DNA from: Bedellia somnulentella
Lineage: Eukaryota > Arthropoda > Insecta > Lepidoptera > Bedelliidae
Length of the DNA: 64,000 nt
Reading direction: 5' to 3'
Assembly: GCA_963576735.1 (NCBI GenBank)
Contig: OY755175.1
Coordinates: 8,138,401-8,202,400 of the forward strand
Made by a program: the position numbers and the translations under genes. Each line of letters starts with the position of its first letter. Position 1 is the stretch's first letter. The notes beneath the pieces are model-generated. The model made no database searches. It was given only the letters and a program-made list of their open reading frames with translations, and was not told the origin of the DNA. This document shows, piece after piece, positions 57,441 to 64,000 of this stretch.

Positions 57441-58070
57441 ACGTCACTGGCCTAATTGATAGACCTAGACGACGTGATAGCTCAATGGGTAGAACACCGG
57501 TTAACGTGCAAGCGACTAGTGTTCAAATCCCGGGTCGGGCCTACACCAATTTGTCTTTTCTAAGGACATATGTGTGGTTCATTTATCATGGTTGTTAACG
57601 GTGAGGGAAAACATCGTGAGGAAACCCACATGACTCAGTTGTACTTAGTCATGTGACAGTGTATTCGTACAAAACGGCAATAGGCCTTCCCCCCTATCAC
57701 GTGAGTACACTGTCCACGCAAAACGTGGGTACTCTGAACACCAGGTGAAGATGTCACGTGATGTTCAGAAGTATTAGTACCTCTGCCAACCCCTTCGGGG
57801 ATATTCGGCGTGAATATTTATGTTATTTATGTTATAGCCTAATTGATAGGTGACGCTGCCAGGTCCGGAGTACGCGGGTTCAAATCACACTGAAAGCAAC
57901 ATTCATATGATGAATATGATTGATGTTTTTTTTTTGTTTTGGATGTTTTTTATATGTGTTTATAGTACCTGCGGCATAAAATATATCTTAAAATTAGCAT
58001 CTCATACCAGAATCATTAAACGGTATTTACTTTGGGACTAATAATAATAAACTTATTTGTGTAATGTCAG
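57441..58070 (+). mobile_element. SINE-D copy split by a SINE-B
   Basis: The left part 57441-57462 (CACTGGCCTAATTGATAG, A-box-like) and the right part from 57850 (GTGACGCTGCCAGG.., B-box GGTTCAAATC) form a tRNA-derived head once the insertion is removed. The body then shows CATCTCATACCAGAATCATT as in the copy at 25147. Confidence 0.7.
57463..57836 (+). mobile_element. Complete SINE-B with 13-bp target duplication
   Basis: The exact duplication GCCTAATTGATAG (57450-57462 and 57837-57849) fixes a 374-bp unit. The A-box TAGCTCAATGGG and B-box GTTCAAATC match the Pol III consensus fully. The 3' end is CTCTGCCAACCCCTTCGGGG, ATATTCGGCGTGAA, followed by a TTATG-type tail. This is the best-preserved copy and probably recent. 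Confidence 0.95.
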
Positions 58071-59067
58071 TATATTTAATATCCTTCTGCATAATGAGCG
58101 GTTGTTTCCTGAAATTTACAATTTTAAACAAACATACAATCGGCAATATCAGTTAACGCAAAGATAAAGATAAAACTTTATATGTTTTGTGAAAAATGGC
58201 CCTCGCTGACACTGATTTCAAATGCTTATATTCTGCGTGTCTCAAACAGATGGTGGTTAATTAGAATCGAAAGCTTCGTACGCGCGTTCGTGTGGCCAGC
58301 AAAGAATACCATGTTTAGCACTATGTCATTACGTTACACAAACGGACAAAACACAATATTTTGTGATGAAACATAATTGCCTATTTCATCTAGCTGTCCA
58401 TCTAAGGTGTCCAAACGTAATTACCAAAAGTCAAAATTGTTCCGCCCACAAGTGGTCTGGTACGAGCGTGACGTCACCCACAACCTGCTAACGAAATTAA
58501 ATTACTCTAGAAGCCTCACTTGTTCCCAAAGAGCCTCTGGTTCCACTATTACCATTATTAAGTGGAGGTAAGTAATGGCTCTTTTTGTTGCTCTCACTAT
58601 AAACACGAAGGGAATAGAATTGTAATAAGTTGTTTGAACGCAATTATGTGTTTATACTTATTTGTATGACCGTGTCACGATGAGAATGTAGTTTATTTAA
58701 CTACTTTATTAATAGAAATAAATAAAAAAAGAACATATTTTGGTCCTTTGGGATGACTATGCGTCCTTAAGGGCTAGGAAATATTGTGTATGATTTCAAA
58801 AAGTTAATAAGTGTGGAGCCGTGAATTTTTAAACAACTAGGAATCAAATTTTCAAAACTTAATCCAAGGGATCTGGAGCCTACTTATAGAAAGGTGGGGC
58901 AAGAGATTGCAAAACCTACCTGTAACTTTTTATTCCTCAACTTCTCACTATTAACACCAAAATATTTATGATTTTAATGCCGCAGTTTCTGATAGCCATA
59001 TTTTATCACCACTCCAATGTTGTTCTGGCAATTTTAAATAGTATAAATTACGATTATTGCTTTTACG
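58071..59067. other. Intergenic, nothing recognised
   Basis: Two adjacent short ORFs (58182-58571) have no known motif. Confidence 0.45.
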
Positions 59068-59288
59068 TTCTATTTAGAATAGCACTACCTATATTTTCTC
59101 GTGGATGTGATAAGAGGTGACTTAAACTATTGAAGCTTTTTAAGGCATTATTGTGCGATGCGATTGGAGACCCATCACCTTTATTTGTCAATATTTTCCC
59201 CACCCAACTTCCTAAGTCAGTAGCGGAAGCATTTCTTATTCTGAAGCTATAGCAATAATGGAAACTATAACTGTGAGTCAATGTATGT
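59068..59288 (+). mobile_element. SINE-A copy, diverged
   Basis: TTTAGAATAGCACTACC, GCGATGCGATTGGAGACCC and AACTGTGAGTCAATGTATG mark head, core and tail. Confidence 0.7.
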
Positions 59289-60397
59289 GTATTTGCATTA
59301 TTGGAAGGAATGGATAAAAATTTATGAATACTTACATCCTTTTCGAAACCTCAACACATGATCAAAAAGTATGCGAGCTCACGACCCCGGAGCAGAGCTC
59401 ACTGAGCTACTACAATGTTGCAGTCTTTGTAACCGAAACCCAGACCCGGACATTATGTATTGAGCCCAAAATTTACAGCTCAAAATAACAATAACTACTC
59501 AACCTACTTTACAGAAATGATATTTATTTATACAAATATTTAAAGACTTAGGGCCAATTCGCAGAGCATCTGGCTAAGTCACCGTAAAGTGTAGGAGCAG
59601 CGACATTTACAATATTAGACGAACGATTTGATACAAATAGACATATCTCTAAAGGTCAGCTAATGGCAACCTAAAAAAACATCGATGGTTTACTTTCTAG
59701 ATCGCAGCTTAAAAACGTCACGACGCTGTCTTGAAAAGTAGATCTTATCACAACGATAGCGAGACGCTTGGATCATAGTAGCGGCTCTGTCCGGGACCAT
59801 TGTTGAAGGTACGGAGGCAAATTAATATATGTACTTTGGATCTTAGAAGGTATCTTCAGGAGACAAATGGTTTTCTAGGACAGTTGGTTAGAACAGGGTT
59901 GAATCACTAAAAGTATTAACTTAAAAAAAAAACAATCCCTTGTTTTAGATGAAGCGGAGGCTGATGGTCCCAGTTTTTATAATCAACAACGCGCTATAAG
60001 CCTTCATGGTAGATTATGGGTAAAGGGGACGTATAAGAGCTGTTACGAGTACGATAGTATACATGGTAGTTTATTTTTCAGGAATGTCAAAGGAAGCATT
60101 TGGTAATTTATTACCTACGATTATTAATATCACCATATTTTCACTCTGCGAACTATAAAATTATCACACTCGCGTAAGTATGATGTTTTACAGTTCAGAA
60201 GAGACTTTCATTGTCATCTTTTTACAAAAGTATGTTCTATGATTTTTCGTGTTTCCTAAACGGAATGTATATATTTTTTTTCATGACACATTGAAAGTAT
60301 ATTCAGACATACACATTAAATAAGGTTGAAAAATACAATTCCAACAAACTTAATTAATAGAAACTCTCTATAACCAACTTCTCCATATTATACAAAT
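59289..60397. other. Intergenic, nothing recognised
   Basis: No ORF or repeat with support. Confidence 0.45.
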
Positions 60398-60664
60398 TCA
60401 GAGTGATCTGGAAACAATACCCAGTTTGTACTTGTTCACAATTATTTCTACTTTGTTTGAGAGCAAGGGGCCATTCATTGTTCCATTACTTGCCACTCTA
60501 ACATGATAATAAATATTAAACGTATACCGAATATTCGTAACTCGACCGAGATAATAATTATTAGCTGACAAATCTTCACTTAATGGAACCGTTAATCGTG
60601 TTGTTGCAGTGAAAACATTCGTTTCGTCATTTGCATACAATGGCCGAGTCGAAACGTTCGAGTG
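60398..60664 (-). other. Coding-like open segment of unknown function
   Basis: The minus strand is open for about 88 codons between stops at 60665-60667 and 60398-60400, with no in-frame ATG near its beginning. The peptide includes TRLTVPLSEDLSANNYYLG, RVTNIRYTFNIYYHVRVAS and NGTMNGPLLSNKVEIIV; the Y-x-VRVAS-NG part faintly recalls a fibronectin-III or other beta-sandwich strand. Composition is balanced and less AT-biased than its flanks. It may be an exon, a transposon relic or chance. Confidence 0.25.
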
Positions 60665-60959
60665 TTAACGCTTCACGAGAGCATTTTTGAAAGTTACCAT
60701 TCATAGTGTACTTTTTATTAATAATAATATTGAGTCTTATACAGGTTAGTAACATTTAGCGAATCGAATGCCGAAAATGGAAAGTTTGAAACAATAGTTT
60801 AAATAATTTAAGTACACCATTCTTCCCGCGCACCAGCCTACAATCAACATATTGCTCTCTTTGCTTTGTTTTGATTGATATAGTATTGTACTTATTTTAT
60901 ACTATCCTTTTAAAATATAAGTCATAACCCATAATCAACTCAACTTCCAACTTAACTTT

Positions 60960-61170
60960 CACGCCGTTGATTTCGAAGGGGTAGCAGAGGTACTAATACT
61001 TCTTCATATTAATGTCAAGTTACGCTCAGAATACCCAGGTTTTGCTTGGACAGAGCATACACGTGATATGGGGCAGCCCTATCGGCGTTTTGTGCGAATA
61101 CATAGTCACATTTACATAAATAAGTACAAAATCAGGCTTGAGGATTTTCTCTCAATGTGTTCCCAACTTT
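60960..61170 (-). mobile_element. SINE-B 3' half, diverged
   Basis: CACGCCGTTGATTTCGAAGG then GGTAGCAGAGGTACTAAT is the reverse complement of the tail; GGGGCAGCCCTATCGGCG lies in the body. Confidence 0.65.
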
Positions 61171-61302
61171 AATAAACTTGATAAACTAAAGTGCTTTGTT
61201 TTTTTTTATTTAACCTTTTGTTTATTTATATTATAAACATCAAAATACATAAAAGTCAAAAACACAGCCACAAATTAAAAATGTCCTCCAGTGTACCCCA
61301 CT

Positions 61303-61410
61303 CATACATACATACATACATACATATACACACGCCATTAGTTCCCATTGGGGTAGGCAGAGACTATTGATCGCCACTTCGTACGATCCTGACAAACCTC
61401 TCTAGCTAAA
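61303..61410 (-). pseudogene. LINE-C: RT C-terminal codons and 3' end
   Basis: The minus-strand frame reads REVCQDRTKWRSIVSAYPNG, then N and a stop at 61338-61340. It is followed by TGGCGTGTGTATATGTATG and a (TATG)n tail. It agrees closely with the + strand copy at 44906-45086. Confidence 0.65.
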
Positions 61411-61427
61411 CTAAACTCTCTCTACCT

Positions 61428-61520
61428 CTCTAGCACCCCACTCAACTTCCAAAAGTTGCTTATTTTAATTCTTAAGCTCTAGCACCCTTGTTTCGAATTT
61501 ACGTATAACTGAGAATAATG
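61428..61520 (+). mobile_element. SINE-A fragment, middle and tail
   Basis: CCCCACTCAACTTCCAAAAG then TTGCTTATTTTAATTC and AAGCTCTAGC. Confidence 0.5.
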
Positions 61521-61620
61521 TTAAAAAAATAATTACTTGAGATGGCTAATATCTATACTATTATTGTAAATGTAAATATATTTTTTTGTCTTACGGGGTC
61601 TAATCTCAGGAACTATAAAA

Positions 61621-61897
61621 TATAGGTTGGTTGGTGATGGGTTTCCAGCCATTTGGCCATATAAAAGAAAAGAAAGGTTTTTATTTGTTGCCAACTCCAA
61701 TTAATAAATTGAAATAACAAAATACAATGTACAAAGTAAAAATATGAAAAGAAAACACATAAAGAATTTACGACGAAAAAGAACATAACAAAGTGAAAAC
61801 AATATTAATAGCAATAAACAAAAAATAAGTCAATATCAAGAAAAAAACATTCAAAGTTTCCTTCTCATGTGCTTACGTCAGCAACAAAAGAGCATAG

Positions 61898-61972
<75 letters not shown>

Positions 61973-62063
61973 GCCCAACTTAGTTCACCATCACCATTAC
62001 GCTACGAAGCCTCACACGACACCCACGGGCAGAAATGGGTTAGGGCTATTCTAAGCCGAATCA
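61621..62063 (-). mobile_element. SINE-A split by AT-rich sequence
   Basis: 61621-61655 (GGTTGGTGATGGGTTTCCAG) and 61995-62063 (CACCCACGGGCAGAAATGG...CTAAGCCG) are the two sides of one minus-strand copy. The ~340 bp between them carry AT-rich retroposon-like DNA and a TA microsatellite. Confidence 0.5.
61900..61969 (+). repeat. (TA)n microsatellite
   Basis: About 35 perfect TA units, so recently expanded. Confidence 0.98.
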
Positions 62064-62249
62064 AATAGCATCATTTCAAATGGACTACTAAATAATATCG
62101 AAAGAAAGAGTTTACGTTATAGTTTTTTTTTTCCGTACTATTGTTAGTTTACATAATTTGGAATTAACATAAAGAATGACTGTTATTAAAAAAGACAATT
62201 ACCCGATATCAAACAAAATTTTAATCATATTGACAATCCTATCGTTATT

Positions 62250-62396
62250 ACTTCCAAAGACATCGGGAGGAAACCCACATGGCTAAGTTGTAATTAGTCA
62301 TGTGACTGTGTATTCGTACAAAACGGCGTAACACGTGAGTAACACCAGGTGGGTACTCTGCCAACCCCTTCGGGGATATTCAGCGTGAACGTATGG
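62250..62396 (+). mobile_element. SINE-B copy, 5' truncated, internally deleted
   Basis: GAGGAAACCCACATGGCTAA, TGTGTATTCGTACAAAACGG and CTCTGCCAACCCCTTCGGGG are present; several body blocks are missing. Confidence 0.7.
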
Positions 62397-62727
62397 TTTG
62401 AGTAACAAGCAGATAATATTGACGAGTTTAATTGAAACAATATTTATACTAACTACTACTAGCCGGATACGAACGAGCAACCTTGGGAACTTAAAAAGAA
62501 AGAGTTTGTCGCTTAATCCAGTAAACATCAAATTAAACCGAGCTCATATATCTGTGACTTTAGGCTTTATCGTTCACCGCCGCCATTCTTTTGAGAATCT
62601 ATATATATTCATACATAATTATGGCCTAGTATTTTTTAAGCAGAATCTAAAAAACCACTTTAGATTGAGGACTTCTGCCTATTTATTAGTTAATCATATA
62701 TGTGAAATGAAAACGTAGTTTTCTTTG

Positions 62728-62983
62728 CCATATAGTGCCGGATTAGAATGTCACTACCCCTTTCTACCCGCGGGTGTCGTAATAGGCGACTCCCTTAGGG
62801 TATGGGACTTTTTTAAGTGGTTTTTCAGGAATGCGGTTCTCTAACCGGAATGGGTCTCTACCCATCACCAACGATACTTGATGTCCCCTATCAACTTCCA
62901 AATGTGGCCGAAGAATGATTGATTTTATAGATCTGATAGAAGAGTTTCTAGCTCTGAAGCTCTGGCTACTAGTGAGTATATAT
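62728..62983 (+). mobile_element. SINE-A copy, full span with small insertions
   Basis: The head GCCATATAGTGCCGGATTAG and end AGTGAGTATATATG are present. Short duplications disturb the middle around 62835-62865 and 62915-62945. Confidence 0.75.
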
Positions 62984-63325
62984 GTAAGTAGCGAATGTTA
63001 TTACATACATACATGTTAATTTCTTGTCATATGTCGTCACTGCACCTTATGCTTTTAAAATTATGCTGGATGAACACAGACGGTCATAAAGAGCCGGTAT
63101 GACCCACTCACATTTACAGTCATCATTAATTCATACAAAAAGTGTACCGTAATTAAATCGAGCATTGTAGTTGCCTACATGTGTATGCAAATGTGGTTTT
63201 TGTGTTAACCCGCCTGTTTTTGCTGATATGGAGATGGCTTTTTATTTTACTGAAAAATAACATTCATATTTGCAATGTTTTAGAGTTTAAGAGTCTGTTT
63301 ATTTATGATAGTAGATAAATATGGC

Positions 63326-63424
63326 ACACATACATAATTATAATCACGGCTATGAATTCCAAAAGTAGGTAATCCTCAGAATAACGAATTCTTCGGCCAC
63401 TTTTGAATGTTGAGTGTAGAATTG
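63326..63424 (-). mobile_element. SINE-A 3' fragment
   Basis: ATAATCACGGCTATGAATTC and GGCCACTTTTGAATGTTGAG. Confidence 0.55.
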
Positions 63425-63466
63425 AATAAATAATAAATATAACATCAACTAATAAGTTCTCAAAAA

Positions 63467-63731
63467 TACATACATACATATACATATACTCACGGCTATA
63501 AATCCCTAGAAAGGGGAGCCAGAGCTAAGGAATTCGAAATTCATCAGCCACGTTTGGAAAGTTGAGTGGGGAAAAGATGGTAAAATAAAGGTTGTTGGTG
63601 GTAAAATAAAATGGGTCTCCAACCGCATCGCCCAAAAATCCCTTAAAAGCCCCAATACCGTTAGTCGCCTCTTACGTACACCCACCGGAAGAAATGGGGT
63701 AGTGCTATTCTAAGCCGACACTACACAGCAC
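63467..63731 (-). mobile_element. SINE-A copy, full length
   Basis: From the CATA-type tail and ATATACTCACGGCTATAAAT to the head CTAAGCCGACACTACACAGC. A small GGTAAAATAAA duplication sits in the middle (63580-63610). Confidence 0.85.
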
Positions 63732-64000
63732 TAAAAAATAAAAATATTAAAAAATAAAATTATCAATAGAAACGACTTTTTTCCTTAAACTTATAATTTT
63801 TCAACTCTCCACACTCCATACACAGTGCACTGTTTTAAAATACATTGTTTTGGATGACCACTTACGCCTGTCTACATTTAATCTGCATTTTATATACCTA
63901 GCTATCTACCGGTAGTTTTTCCACGGAGCTATCAAGGTTATTTTATTATACCCCTTACTGATCCTTGCCAGGGAGTTCGTACCTAATGTGGGTTGACAGC
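63732..64000. other. Intergenic, nothing recognised
   Basis: AT-rich to the window edge. Confidence 0.45.

Noticed and set aside
57463..57540. tRNA-like sequence with A- and B-boxes
   Set aside because: It is the head of a SINE bounded by a target duplication, with no complete cloverleaf; not called as a tRNA gene.
61869..62054. ORF with a repeated Ile-Tyr tract
   Set aside because: It is a translation of the TA microsatellite.
1..64000. CRISPR arrays, operons or bacterial-type genes
   Set aside because: Introns, SINEs, Pol III boxes and microsatellites show a eukaryotic genome; tandem repeats seen here have no spacer-repeat structure.

Overview
The window looks like a moth or butterfly (Lepidoptera) chromosome: about two thirds A+T, short introns, dense short retroposons with TATG or TTATG tails, tRNA-headed SINEs, and non-LTR fragments ending in the (ATG)n tail common in Lepidoptera. 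This assignment is inference from sequence style. Only one host gene is convincing: a two-exon snail/escargot-family zinc-finger gene on the + strand (coding 5597-5774 joined to 5971-6908), with a GC-rich TATA promoter at 5215-5470 and a 3' UTR ending near 7430. The other ~57 kb is a gene desert, as is usual around developmental regulators. It holds a few GC-rich islands that may be enhancers and many mobile elements.

Layout. 1-5214: upstream desert with a diverged threefold tandem repeat of ~187 bp (824-1350). 5215-7440: the snail-family gene. 7441-13721: desert with SINE and LINE fragments. 13722-15774: SINE copies, one split by an endonuclease-only Penelope-like element with inverted arms. 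15775-28150: desert with a Helitron-like repeat carrying a (GACA)n tract, a LINE tail and GC islands. 28155-32004: a very young Ty3/gypsy-type LTR element keeping gag and integrase but lacking protease, RT and RNase H. 33550-35610: LINE tail, SINE, and a 140-bp insertion carrying a tRNA 3' half. 43160-45086: doubtful coding fragments, a complete SINE, a small MITE-like element and a LINE 3' end. 46159-48447: a TIR-bounded DNA element with a 183-codon ORF. 50100-64000: more SINEs, including SINE-in-SINE insertions with clean target duplications.

Repeat families (labels are mine). SINE-A: ~250 bp, constant 5' start GCCGTGTAGTG, 5' hairpin, (TATG)n tail. SINE-B: ~370 bp, tRNA head with good A and B boxes, TTATG-type tail. 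SINE-D: another tRNA-headed family. LINE-C: non-LTR element seen only as its last RT codons and 3' UTR. LINE-E: non-LTR 3' ends with (ATG)n tails. The most interesting pattern is that the last ~40-45 bp of SINE-A, SINE-B and LINE-C are recognisably the same module (CTCTGSCWACCCC..GGG..GSCGTGA..). This suggests that two SINEs with unrelated heads share one LINE partner.

Limits: coordinates of diverged repeats are good to about 10 bp. No database search was possible, and family names rest on motifs read by eye.
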